Source: Ceratorhiza oryzae-sativae
Lineage: Eukaryota > Basidiomycota > Agaricomycetes > Cantharellales > Ceratobasidiaceae
Reading direction: 5' to 3'
NCBI GenBank assembly: GCA_030998015.1
Contig: JARWMV010000252.1
Location: 1-64,000 of the forward strand
Length of the DNA: 64,000 nucleotides
A program made the position numbers and the translations under genes. The stretch's first letter is position 1; each line of letters opens with the position of its first letter. The notes beneath the pieces are model-generated. The model worked only from the letters and a program-made list of their open reading frames with translations. It made no database searches and was not told where the DNA came from. Shown here piece by piece: positions 43,768 through 55,616 of the stretch.

Positions 43768-45483
43768 ATGTACTTCAATTCCGAAGATGAAGATTCTTCT
43801 TCCACGCTTTCCGGGGTCGGAGCTTACGATGATGCTGCGGTGGGTGCAATAATCCTGGAAAACGGTTTGAAGAACTCCTAAGTGGGTTTCCGAATTATTA
43901 GATTTTCACGGAAGGCATCCATGCAACGATCTACAAGATCGACATCACCAACGATAACATTTCCGCCCACCAGACGGCGACCGGAACCGAGCTTCGGGCA
44001 GTAAAATTGGTATCTGCGTTCAAGAACGCTCGCTTAGAGCCTCACGATATCAGATCCGAGATCGACATCCTGGCTCGGTTAGACCATTTCAACGTGAGCT
44101 ATCCCATTTACACTAAAAGGGAATATTGGAAAGACCTCGTCCAGACAGATCATCGAATTACTCGAAGCGTTCTACTCTCATCAACAAAAAATCTATCAAA
44201 TTACGATGCCGTTTATCCCCCTGACACTTAATCACCTTCTGGAAAACCCCAACTGTTCCCCCTTTCCCGTACCCCAACAGGCGCCCAACGTTCCTCGACC
44301 GATGGCCAAAAAAGCACTGCAATATTCTTCCCTGGCTAAATCCTTCCTGTACCAGATTACTTCTGCCCTCGCATACTTACACGCGCACTCACAAGAGCAC
44401 GAGCCAATAGCTCACCGTGACCTCAAGCCCTCAAATATTCTTGTCTCATCCGACGGGGCCATCAAACTCATTGACTTTGGCATATCCTGGGAAGACCGAC
44501 CAAGGGGCCACGGTGCATCATTCCAGGGACCTCGTGGCCTCCACGGTAATGGGCGCTTGAATGGCTTCTCTGACGCACCCAAACCTGAGTGGGACGAAAC
44601 TCCCGAAAACATGTGCTGCCAGGTCTCGAGCGGGTATGCACAACTGTACTATCCCACCCCCCTTTCTCCCGCGTACTCATTTGTGTGTAATTGGCAACAG
44701 GCCCTATCGAGCGCTTGAACTCCTGTTTGCGCCCCGCCGCTATAACGCTCTTGCCGTCGACTTGTGGAGCCTCGGCGTGCTGGCCTCCGGATTCTTCACA
44801 TCTTTGGCCTTCAAGCCAAAAGAGGTCGGCTCGGAACTCCGTGAATTTGACTGGGATGCGTTGATTCCTGAAGGCGCAGTCGCTGCTTCCCACTCAATAA
44901 ACAAATCCTCGCCCGATCCAAACCCAACTCTCCCTTTCGGCTCGCTCGATGAGGACACTAGCGCCGGTGGTACATGGCACAGGATCTCGCTTTTTGATTC
45001 CACTCGTGGTGAGATAGGTCTCATCGCGAGTATCTTCAAGCTTTTAGGCACCCCTACCGATTCCTCGTGGCCGGTAAGTCAGCTCTCGCTTAGCAAACAA
45101 GTATGAATCACTAGGTACGCTAAATTTAGGGATTCAAGTCCCTGCCAGCCGCGTCAGCGTTGGTGTTCAATCCTGTGTCGCCTCGGCCACTGAAGCCGCT
45201 GCTCCCCAATCTTCCACCCAGCCATCTGTCATCGGATGATCCATCAATCGGAACTTGCCTTGAATCCGACCGCGAGAACGCCGTCCATTTTATTGAACAG
45301 CTTGTTCGTTATCCCCCTGAATCACGCACTAACGCGGCCGACCTACTGCATCACGCGTACTTTGAAGAAGGATGCGCGCTTGTCTTGCCTTCAAACCACC
45401 CAGATGTGGGACAATCTTTGGTCCAGGGCGACCTAGAGACACTCTCCGGGCTTGTCTCGATGTTCTCAGCCAACGTCACGTAA
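43768..45483 (+). CDS. CDK/Cak1-like serine/threonine protein kinase
   Basis: Exons 43768-43839, 43902-44093, 44149-44633, 44701-45073 and 45130-45483 give 491 aa. Kinase landmarks: a degenerate Gly-loop [14 protein letters not shown] Lys in RAVKLV, alpha-C Glu in SEIDILARL, catalytic loop [10 protein letters not shown], the metal-binding DFG in KLIDFGISW, then [11 protein letters not shown] and [11 protein letters not shown]. The activation segment holds a long Gly/Pro-rich insert between DFG and SGPYRALE, and the C-lobe has an insert with DDPSIG. The PYRALELL segment is CMGC-like (family form YRAPELL). Single-subunit CDK-activating kinases (Cak1/Csk1) share such degenerate loops, so that is my best guess, not proven. 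The 3' end faces the SMC4 3' end 79 bp away. Confidence 0.8.
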
Positions 45484-45562
45484 TTCCCAGAGGTATGCGA
45501 TAGTGAAGCAAAGTAGACAAATAGTTACACAAACACAAGAAACGCGTAATGATGACGCAATA

Positions 45563-48500
45563 CTAAGCCTGTACAACAATATTTTGAGTGCTGGCAGTCA
45601 GAAGCGGTTTATTGTCGATGCATATACCTGTGCACAATCAAGTGAATTCAGTATTGTGAGCGTCCTCAGGAGCACGGAACAGGCTTACTGCGCGTCGCGT
45701 TTGCAGTCTTATAGATTCCAACCAATCTGTGGCTCAGCTCAAACATATCGTTTCTGGGGTACATCATTGAGCGCGGAACGTATAACGAGGGCACGCCCAC
45801 TCGACATACCGGAGGGAGATGATAATAAATTGCGCATCTTTCGTACGATCCTTGATGTAATTGGCCACGATCGACACATTTCGGAAGTCAAGCGCTGCAT
45901 CAATTTCGTCCATGAAATAAAGCGGCGTGGGCTAGTCGGCGATGACATCAGTTTAGCTCTCCAGACAAGTGAAGGTTGGTGTACCTTGAAGACATGCAGT
46001 GCAAAGACCAGCGCCAGCGAACTCAAAGTCTGCACCTCGACATTTAGCGAACCTCAGCGAGTCGCTTGGATATTTGTTTTCCCACCTTTTCTCCACCTGA
46101 TAGGTTTGAGATATTTTTCCAACTCTTTTTCGGGGGCATTACGCTAAAGTTGACACCTTCGGAGAACGGGTCCATGGAGTCCACAAGATCTAGCTCAGCG
46201 TTGCCCCCAAGAGTGATCATCTTTGGTATGATTAGCCCGACGTGCGAATTATCGGAGTCGCAAGGGGACACACCTGATACATTTCCTTCAGTTTGGATGA
46301 AATGATGTTAAACCCTGTCATGAACTCGTCTAATCGCCGTTTCCGGAGTTCCTCGTATTTGGCTTTTTGCTCATCACGCTGCTTGGTAACTTTGTCGAAC
46401 TCCTTTGCGCGTTCAAGATATTCTGCTTCACGTCGCCGATATTCCTTGAGAACATCCAAGTTTGGCGTGAGTTTGGACATCTCGTCTATTAGTCACTCAG
46501 CGAGGTTAAGATCCACATGTTTGAGCGAGTTGCGATAGGCTAACGTACCTTCTAATATCGCAAGGTCGTGTATAAGCCGTTCACGTTGCATTGCCGCGAG
46601 TTCCTCGTCCGAGTAGATCCGCAACTCCATAGGATCATGTTTATTCGATTTCTTACCCGAACCGTCGGGGTCATCCTTGATCTTGGGCTTGATATCGTCC
46701 ATTCCCCCGTCATCGTTGATTTGAGTGTCGGCGGCTTGCTCGACGGCTTGAGGCGCAGCTCCTTCGGGCTTGTCTTCCTCGTCATAGTCATCGTCACTTT
46801 GGGAGAGAATTAGTACGGGAAAAGCAAGGTATTTGGCGACGCACTCCACTTCTTCGAGCTTTAGCTTCGAGTGCAACTGAGCATACTCCTTCCGCTTGTG
46901 CTTGTGCGATTTGAGTTCCTTTTCAGACTCTGAAATTTGCTGGTTTAGGTCTTGCTACTCGGGACATATTAGACAGTCTCTAAATTTCTGGGAATGCGGC
47001 ACGTACCTCCTTAGCCCTGAAAGCTTGAGCAAACTTGAGTTTCTCATCCAGTTCCTTCTTGAGCTCCTTTAGGTTATCATCATACGATTCCTTGGCCTCT
47101 TCGGCTTCAGCCACACCAGCTTGCAGTTGTTCTATCCCTGCCTGGCAGGCCTGAAGTTCCGCATCTAGCGTGGCCACCTCGGCCTCTGTCTCTTCTAGCG
47201 CACTCTCGTTTGCTTCGATCGATTTGATATATTTCTTCGATTCCTTTTCGCTCCTCGTCTTCCCACTTTCGGCTTTGACAATTTGGTCGTTGGCGAGTTG
47301 AATCATGGCCTTGATATCCTCGACCTTGGAACGTTGAGCACGAAGTCTGACACCTCCAACGTCGAGAATTTTTTCTTGGAGGTCGTTGATATCCTTTTGA
47401 TAGACGGCTGCCTTGGCACGCAGCTTCTCCAACTCGGCCTCTGTGGATGCGATGCTCTTCTCGAGGGTAGCAATCCGTTTGACGTCCGCAGCATTGGGTT
47501 TACTCTCATTCCTATAGAATATTTATAAATAGAGATTTCACAAGGGAAACGCGACTCACTGAAGATTACGAAGGCTTTTTTCGGCATCCTTGATTCTCGC
47601 CTCGAGTCCTTGAATATCCATCTCCAACTTCCGGATTGTGGTATCCATCTCGGGCGTATGCCTCTTCAATTCATCGACCCGACGCTCGTAGGCGCGCATT
47701 TCAGACAGAGCATTCGCATACTCTTGCTCTGCGTGCTCACTGTCCTTTTCGTATTCTCGTATCGTCTCGGCAGAGACCTGATCGGCAGCCAGCTTGGATG
47801 ACATTCCGCCTCTGCTGACCCGGTTGCCACCGCCGGACATTGTGCCGCTCAGGTCGATCAACTGTCCGTTGAGGGTAACGACGCGCCATCTCTTGGCACC
47901 CGAGTATGCAGTTTTCTCTGCCTGTTCAAGTGTATCCGTCACGAGAGTATCCCGCAAGGCCATATAAAATGCCGGTCTGAATTTATCCTCCCTGGGCGTG
48001 ATAAGATCAAAGAGACGCGGCGCGCCGTTCGGGGTCTGAATGGGCTCCATACTCCGAGGGTTGATGTTGAGCTTTTGCAAAACGAAAAAGTTGGCGCGTC
48101 CGGCATTTGACCTGCGTAGATGATCGATACAGGCCTGGGCTTGTTCGACCGTGTCGACCACCAAATTGTTTAACGCACCCGCCGCCGTCGTAACCGCAGC
48201 ATCGTACTTGTCTGGAATCGTCCCTAGGCTCCCCAATCGACCCTGTATCGAATTAGTCAACCGTCAACATCGTTGATAGCACGCTTACATAGAATCCTTG
48301 AAGCCGACCAGCACTCTTCAGCTTCATGAGGGTATCAAGGACGGCGCCTTGAGAAGTATTCTGAGAGTTGGAGGCTTTAGCCTCGTCCTTCTTGTTCCGA
48401 CTTTCGCTAGCAGTCTGTTTCAGCTGTTGAACACGAGCGCCCATCGTGTGAAGCGTCTTCTCGGCATCCTGGAGTTCTTTGCGTTGCGTTGTGCGTTCCG

Positions 48501-51482
48501 ATTTGGCGGTTTCGAGTTCGGCCTCCTAAAAATGAATGATACGTTAGCGTGGGGTGATTAGAATACGTGTATCCCACCCACCTTGACCTCGTGCGCATCC
48601 TTGAGCTCCTGGAGCGACGCAGCAGAGTTTTCGACGGCCTGAGAAGCTGTTTTTCCTTTGTTGACCAGAGCATCCCGCTCGCTTGTCATGACCCCAAGAG
48701 ATCCCTCCTGTTGGCTAATCTTTTGTTCCCAAGGGGCTAGCTCTGCTTGCTTGGCTTGGATCTTGTCGTGGAAAACTTGCGTCTTGCCTGTAGTCCAAGA
48801 GGATCAGCTATGTGTAAGATAGTATAAACGAAGGGCTACCTTTTAGGCCAGTAGCAATCACTTCGAGCTCCTTCTCCTCAACGAGCAAGCTTTTCTCAAG
48901 CTTTGCCAACTCTTCCGTCGACTTTTCGATCTGCTCCGTAAAGTTTACAAGAGCCGACTCTGCCTCAAGTTGGGCATGCTTGTCCTAAGAAAGCGAAATA
49001 AGTCATCGCCTAGAGCTGAGAAACAATAAATGCCCACATCCGCAATCCCCTTTTGCAGTTTCTTCTGCTTGCTCTTGACGTGCTTGCGCTTCTCCTCCAG
49101 ACCGACCTCGATCTTGGTCTGCGCCTTGAGGGATTTCGTGACCTCTGCGAGCGAGGTTTCTAGCTGCTGGAACGCCTCGCGTTGTTCGGCATACTTGGCT
49201 TCCAAATCCTCCGCCAGACGAATGTGCTCCGCGTTGGCAGCCGTTTCCGCTTCGAGCTCTTCCCTCAGATTGGCCTATAGGAGTCAGATTCGTGAGATTG
49301 TTAAACACATGCCAAGCAATACTGCTATTCTTACAATGTGCTCTTTTGTCGCCTCCACGTTTTGTTGACACTTGTACATATTATACTGCCAAATCTTACT
49401 CTGCGCCCGGACCCAGTCGTTTTGGACCCTCAAGAATCTCTCGGTTTCCAGTTTCTGGTCCTATTTCACGCCACGTTAAACCAATACCTCCTGGAGGCGG
49501 ATCCCCCCCCCCCCGAATAAAATAAAAATCGGACGCACCTCCAATTTCGCCTTTTCCTTTTCTACAATCTTCAACCGGGACATCTTTTCGTTCCGCTCGT
49601 CCGCGAGTCGGTCGGCTTCTTGCAGAGCTTCCTCGATCGCTTCTTTGTATTTTGAAGTTCCAATGATATCTTCGAGATATTCCAAAAGACCGTCTTCGTG
49701 CTCGTTGGACGCTTTGGCCTTCATCTGGGCAATAGATTCAACTTCGCCCTATTTAGGAGCATGAGTTGATATGCCAGCAAGGTATGATAGGGCTGAAACC
49801 CGCCTGCAGGATCAAGAATCGCTTGTGGTCCAAGTCGATTCCACGAGACTTGAGAAGCGACGTGACTTCGCTATAGTTGCTAGGCCTCGCGTTGATCGTA
49901 TACTCGGACTTGTTATTCTTGTAGGCCGTGCGTGAAACGATGAGGCGTGAGTTGGGAACGACTTGGTATGCGTCACCGGGCTGAGTTCAAACTTGGTTCG
50001 AATACACATTAATGCGGTGATACCAAGCAAGGCGCACCAAATCGATAATCTCACGGAACCAAACCTCGACGGAACACATGTTAAAGTCGGGCCACTCGGC
50101 AGAATTGTGGATCAGTTCGGAGAGCTTGCCCTGTCGCATTTTCGAAGCACGATAACCAAAGACAAAAAGCAGCGCGTCGATCGTGTTCGATTTCCCAGAC
50201 CCATTAGGTCCAACGATAGCTGAAAAGGACTACAGAGATTTTCAATCAGCGGCGTGCAGTGACAATGCGAAAGGAAGAGCGTACCTTGTGGAAAGGTCCA
50301 ATTTCCTGTCGTCCAGCATAGCTCTTGAAGTTTACGAGAGCAATCTTGTGAATGACCAGCCGCTTCTTGGGTCCTTTGGGCTCCTCGGGGACGGTCTGAT
50401 CAGCTAAATTCGCCCCAGATGTCAGATGATGAACTACACAAGTGCCAGCAGGTGTGCTTACCTTGCGAGCTGAGCCGTTGCATTTGAGCCGCGCTCATAG
50501 ACATTGACTCTCGGGCCCCAAGCCTAGGCCTGAGAGGTGTGGCAGCGGCTTCAGCCAAAAGATCCCGTTCTTCCTCCTCTGTATCCGACTCTGGGATGGT
50601 GTTTCGGTGAGATTGAGATTTGGGCTGGGAGGCAGATTTCGACTGGGAAATTTTAGACTGAGGTTTGGATTCCGACGAGGGTACGGACGGCCGAGAGGCT
50701 GAGGGTCGGGATGGTGTAGAGCTCACATCTTCGGGTGTCTTGCTGTTGGCTGGCGCATCGCTGTCGACGGCTTTCCCTTTTCCTTTGATCTTTGAGGCGG
50801 GCTTTGGCGTGGGAGGTTCAGGTGTAGCTGATTCTTCTTCTGCAGGTGATTCGGGAGGAGGAGGGGTAGGCAACAGCGCAGCGTCCTTGTCATTCTCAAG
50901 CTCATCAACCTCAGATTTGGGTTCACGCTGCTCGGGCTCGGATTGGGGTTCCGGCTCCTCCTTGATCGAGGCACGTTTAATCGGTCGTTCCTCGTGAGCC
51001 TCCTCCTCTTCTTCGTCTTCCCCTCGTTTCCTCCTCCCGCCAGAGAGCTTCCGAGCGGTCGGTTTTGACGTTGTAGACCTCGAAACGGAAGGCTGCCTCG
51101 ATGTACGACGGACAGTTCGCCTTGGAGCATCTTCGACTGGTGTCGTCTCCCCTGCGGTATTTTCTTTGTCGCTCTGCTCGCCCACGACGTGCTTGTTGGA
51201 ACGGCGCTTGGCCGGGACGACCGCACTCGCCTTTGCCTTTCCCTTCGCCTTGGCAGGCGGGGCCTCCTCGACCTCTTTTTCCTCTTCCTTTACCGCAGAC
51301 TTGGGTGGCCGACCACGCCGCGCAGCTGGTTTAGGTGGCGGAGCAATTTCCTCGATTCCATCCGACTCCGACTCGTCCTCGACCACAATCGGTTCGGCTT
51401 TAGGCGCCTTTCGCGGTTGGGCTGGTGCTTTCACTACAGCGCGAGGCTCAGCAGACGCCCTAGTCGCTCGTCGAGGAGGCAT
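45563..51482 (-). CDS. SMC4: Condensin subunit SMC4
   Basis: ATPase arm of condensin, which compacts mitotic chromosomes with SMC2. The minus-strand gene starts at 51482 and ends with TAG at 45563-45565, with more than ten short introns. The first 350 residues are a disordered, charged tail (RRGRPPKSAVKEE, KRASIKEEPEP). Then come Walker A GPNGSGKSNTIDALLFVFG (about 50165-50220), long coiled coils, the hinge IQGRLGSLGTIPDKYDAAV with GTMSGGG (about 47840-48250), a second coil, signature NLSGGEK with TLSSLALVFALHVFK (about 45990-46110) and Walker B LYFMDEIDAALD (about 45915-45950). LIHNSA and FELSHRLVGIYKT are SMC4-typical. The extreme C-terminus (SICIDNKPL) is reached through the last intron. 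Essential single-copy gene; the reading frame looks intact. Confidence 0.93.
49503..49514. repeat. C12 homopolymer inside an SMC4 intron
   Basis: Twelve consecutive C on the plus strand (G on the coding strand) between the donor after KLE and the acceptor before DQKLE. A likely length-variable site. Confidence 0.8.
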
Positions 51483-51743
51483 GATGGTTGTCGGTTACAA
51501 AGGCGCGATGTGCATCCAACGGGAGACGCGTCATCACGTGACAGCACATCACGAGGAGAATTGCCAATACCCCGATTACTTAAGTTACACAGCTCCTTCA
51601 TAATGCCCCCCAGCCCCATACAGTATGCACCAATGAGATCTCCTAGTCATATGAAGTACTTGATCCCTTGCTGATGGATTCATCCATGAGCTGAACCCCA
51701 ACTTATGATCAATCAAACTGCCCAGAGTTTTATGTATACCCAC

Positions 51744-51955
51744 TGTCATGGCCTAGACCATGACCACAGATTTATCCAATTTATTATAATTTATCTTATC
51801 TCTACTTTTCATGGACAAGTCCCATTTATTCAGATATATGCATGGAATTATTGACTGAGTCATGTGACCTTGTTGTTGTTGACCATTGTTGATGCATTCC
51901 AGAATATTCTGTTGATGTGGCACCATTTCTGTTATTGTACAATTCTAAAGTGCAC
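51744..51955 (+). repeat. Truncated LTR of the same retroelement family
   Basis: Starts TGTCATGGCCTAGACCATGA like the intact LTRs and follows them through GGACAAGTCCCATTTATTCA and GACCTTGTTGTTGTTGACC, then loses similarity near TACAATTCTAAAG. No second half was found next to it. Confidence 0.8.
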
Positions 51956-51959
51956 AACA

Positions 51960-52570
51960 TCCAGATCCATCCAAACAAACAACATGTGCTTTCTCCCACG
52001 CCTTATTGGGCCATGTGAACTGGCCAGCAAACAGCCAGAGCACCTACAAGAAAACGAAAAGCTGGAGAGAGGACTTAAGAAGAATTAATGAGGCCTCATG
52101 TTGCCCAATTTCTATTTTATATTCATGTTTCATTGCTAGTCGACTGGGAATGTTTTAGCGCCTGAATCAAATGCTTGCATTTAGTCAGCAAGACAAGCAG
52201 AAAATTCAAGAGCATGGTCCAGGGTCTCCCAGAACTCCTTTCTTCTGACCACGACCATGCCGTTCACTATGGCGCGCAGAACTCAACTGGCGCAGGCCAG
52301 GAATTGCATCAACCCTCTGGTAAGTTGATTCTCGTGCATATAACACTGTCCCCATGCTAACACACATCAACAGAAACATTGAAAACTCAACAGCGGCAAC
52401 ACGGAGCGGTTTGAAGTGGAATGGGCAGAGGGGACGGGAGAGAGGACAGCTGGAACAACCAATAGATCTCATAACCCATATGTTGTACAACTGCAATCTA
52501 ATTGTAGTGTTGGGTTAAAGTGTCGCGTGTCATATGATCATCCCCCTCACACAACCCAGCAGCCGCTGCA
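51960..52570. other. Spacer between LTR fragments
   Basis: No supported gene. Possibly further decayed transposon DNA. Confidence 0.4.
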
Positions 52571-53079
52571 TGTCGTTCATGCCCCACGAACACCAAACAC
52601 TTATGAGGCAATGGCAGATCCAAGGGCTGTAACACCAAGGATCAGGACTGCAATGCCTAGAGGTGGACTTGCAGTGAGGGGATAGGTTTCAACAACATGC
52701 AGGGAGGGTAAAGAAGTGCACTTGACCTTAAGAGGCCTGGGCAGAGACTAAGTGGCTTGGTGACCAACTCAGGTAGAAGGTGGGTATCAACAGGAGGTCA
52801 AGTTCTTAGGCTTAAGGCTCTCAGACTCTCCCTTATATATTCATAGAGAGGCAGTACATATGAAATACAAAATTGTATGATCTATGAAAGTGGTGCCATG
52901 TCAACAGAATATTCCAGAATACATCAACAGTGGTCAACAACAACAAGGTCACATGACTCAGTCAACAATTCTACACATATATCTGAATAAATGGGACTTG
53001 TCCAAAAACCAGGAGAGAGAAGTACAACAAAATATTATAAAATCAGAACAAAGTTATGCTCTTGGTCTAGGCCATGACA
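52571..53079 (-). repeat. Solo LTR in inverse orientation
   Basis: Read on the minus strand it begins TGTCATGGCCTAGACCAAGA at 53079. It contains TATATAAGGGAGAGTCTGAG and a changed self-primer region, and ends near 52571. I found no matching 5-bp duplication at its ends. Confidence 0.75.
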
Positions 53080-53424
53080 AGCTGAGGTTGTTATGGATTA
53101 CTAACATTTCTATTATTTTAGTCTGCTCTGCCAACCTCAAGCAATGCCTCTGTAATTTTCTTGACATTAAATGAATTTGTATGTGTCTGAATTTGTACTA
53201 TTTGTGTTCCATTAAATAGTACAAAATCTCCTCTTTCCAACACATATTTTATTGTGATTTTATCTTAAGAACTCAGAGAGATATAGAGGTTGCAATAATT
53301 CCTCTTATCAGGAAATATTGATTACAACATTGTGCTGCTCATATATTGGCAACTGCTTATGCTATCAATGCAACCTTATTCTCTATTGATAGCTAATCTT
53401 TGGCAGTATCTGCTGCCCAAATAT
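53080..53424. other. AT-rich spacer
   Basis: No ORF or repeat recognised; sits between the inverse solo LTR and retroelement B. Confidence 0.4.
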
Positions 53425-53942
53425 TGTCATGGCCTAGACCATGACGTGGATTTTATTATAATTTTCCTATATTTTATATATCTCTCTTTCTCATATTTTT
53501 GGACAAGTCCTGTTTAATCAGATATATGCATAGAATTACTTACATGATCATGTGACCTTGTTGTTGTTTACATTCTGTTTGTACCCTCTGGAATATTCTG
53601 TTACATGGCACCATTCTTACATTGTACAATAGTTGTCTCACACCATATGTGTATTTGATATAGCTCATTGTATGAATATATAAGGGAGAGTCTGAGAGCC
53701 TTAAGCCTCAGAACTCAACCTCCTGCCATATCCCCTCTACTACCTGTGTGACTTATAGTCCATAGTCCCTGCCCAGTCCTCTTAAGGACAAGTGCACATA
53801 CTTCCACCTCCTTGTGTCTTATCGCACCCTCACTGCGCGTTCTACCTTAGACATTGTCAGTACAGCCTCCAGCATCATTGCCCATAGGCTTGTCATCGCC
53901 ACTTAGGTGTTTGACAATACCCTTCAGGTTGTAGCTCTGACA
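53425..53942 (+). repeat. 5' LTR of retroelement B
   Basis: 518 bp, TGTCATGGCC to CTCTGACA. TATATAA at 53677-53683; self-primer AGAACTCAACCT at 53710-53721. Confidence 0.88.
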
Positions 53943-53944
53943 TT

Positions 53945-53956
53945 AGGTTGAGTTCT
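53945..53956 (+). promoter_or_regulatory. Primer-binding site of retroelement B
   Basis: AGGTTGAGTTCT, two bases after the LTR, again perfectly complementary to 53710-53721 of its own LTR. Confidence 0.72.
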
Positions 53957-54309
53957 TCCTTATCACTTGGGATTGAGACATACCCCTGTACTAGCCTACT
54001 GTGAAATGGAGAAAGGCTTGGACCACATAATAATCAAAAGCAGAATGAGACTATCCAGTAACAGGTGTCTACAAGGCAGGCGGTACCTATCACCTAACCC
54101 TAGGACTCTTGTCCATCACTGCATGTGTTGCAGACAGCAAAACACCTGCTTGCAAAGAAAACACTCTATATCACACCTGCCAACAGCTTGTTGATTAGCA
54201 GTAGTTATTGTCCAATGCTAGGTGTCAGAGCAGCCACAGTGTTTGAGAGTGAAAATCCCAGCTTCAAGAGCACCTACCATATATATCCATCCCACTTCCT
54301 TTTTTAGCT

Positions 54310-55616
54310 ATGTCCACACCAAACCCCGCTCCCACCTGGATTCAGTTTGATGCCACCCAGATTCAAATACCCACTGATCCAGCCAATCTATTAGCATTTA
54401 CCCACACAATCAAAGACACACTGATCACTATAAATAACAATCTTGCAGTATTCATCAATCAACAGTTGGCCAAACTTTCCACCATCAACACCACTCTCCA
54501 GAACCACAATACAGGCATATCTAACCTCAAAACAAATGTAGTCACACTCCAGGCTGCAGTCCAAGCACCTGGCACAAGTACCTCTGTCACATGTACTTGA
54601 GTGCCCAAGTTATCAGTGCCTGCCAAATTCAATGGTTCAGATAAAAACAAAGTGGTATCCTTCAGGCTCATTATTTGCAGACTTCCTATCCCTCTGTGAC
54701 TGCTGATGAGCAGATCACCTACATCATCTCCTGTCTGGATGGCAAAGCCCATGAGTGGCTGGAACCCTATTTGGAAGACAATGTTATCAATGGCAATCTG
54801 GTCACTTGGCTTCATAGTGTCAATGATTTCTGGAACCAATTTAACACTCACTGGAATGTCACCAACAAGACCAAAAATTTCAGGGTGAAATTCAAATTGC
54901 TCAAACAAAAGAATTCAGTCCAAGAATACTTCAAGGACTTCCAAACATATTCCCAGGGTCTCGGCTACAACAACGCATCTCTTTGTGATCATTTCTATGA
55001 TGGTCTCACAGTCAAAATCAAGGAGTTCCTTGTGGCCCAAGATTACAACCACATGGCTGCCAATGTCACTTTGCAAACTCTTGCAGACAAGGCACTTTGA
55101 ATTGATCAGTGTATTGAGTCATTCCAGGCCCAAAACCCATCCTCCAAATCCTCTTCCTCTTCCAATGTGGCTAGCACCTCCACCAAAGCTTCCACCTCTA
55201 CGTTGGCAGCTCCTCCCAAAGGCCAGGCCAGGGAAAAGATGTCTGTTGGGGAAAAGGTGTACACACTTGGTCTGGATGGTAAGGCTTGCAAAGGAACCAT
55301 TTCGGCTATAAACTGCAATGCCAAAGGGCAGTCGATTCCCATGATCAAATGGAATGACAGATCATCTGAAGAAACTACATTTAAACAAATCCAAAAAGAT
55401 TTGCATCCAATTGTCATTGCTCCCTCAGCTCCTACCCTGGCTAAAGGTTCTGGTCCTGAAACCATGGATCTAGATTCAGCTGGGAAAGGAAAAAAGCCTG
55501 TTATATGCAGCACTTGTGGTGGTCATGGCCATTATTCCAGCGCTTGTCCCTCCAAACCCTATTCTGGGCAAGCTGCTTCCCTTTCTGGTGATGAGTTGGA
55601 AAACAAGGATGCTTGA
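54310..55616 (+). pseudogene. gag of retroelement B with nonsense codons
   Basis: Begins MSTPNPAPTWIQFD. The core ISCLDGKAHEWLEP, FNTHWNV and the CCHC knuckle CSTCGGHGHYSSAC are present and, unlike copy A, the knuckle is in frame. TGA codons at 54598 and 55098 interrupt it, and a base is missing near 54665 (frame change between VSFRL and LQTSYPSV). Confidence 0.85.

Noticed and set aside
51166..51674. Plus-strand ORFs over the SMC4 N-terminus
   Set aside because: Shadows of the disordered Lys/Glu/Pro-rich coding region on the other strand.
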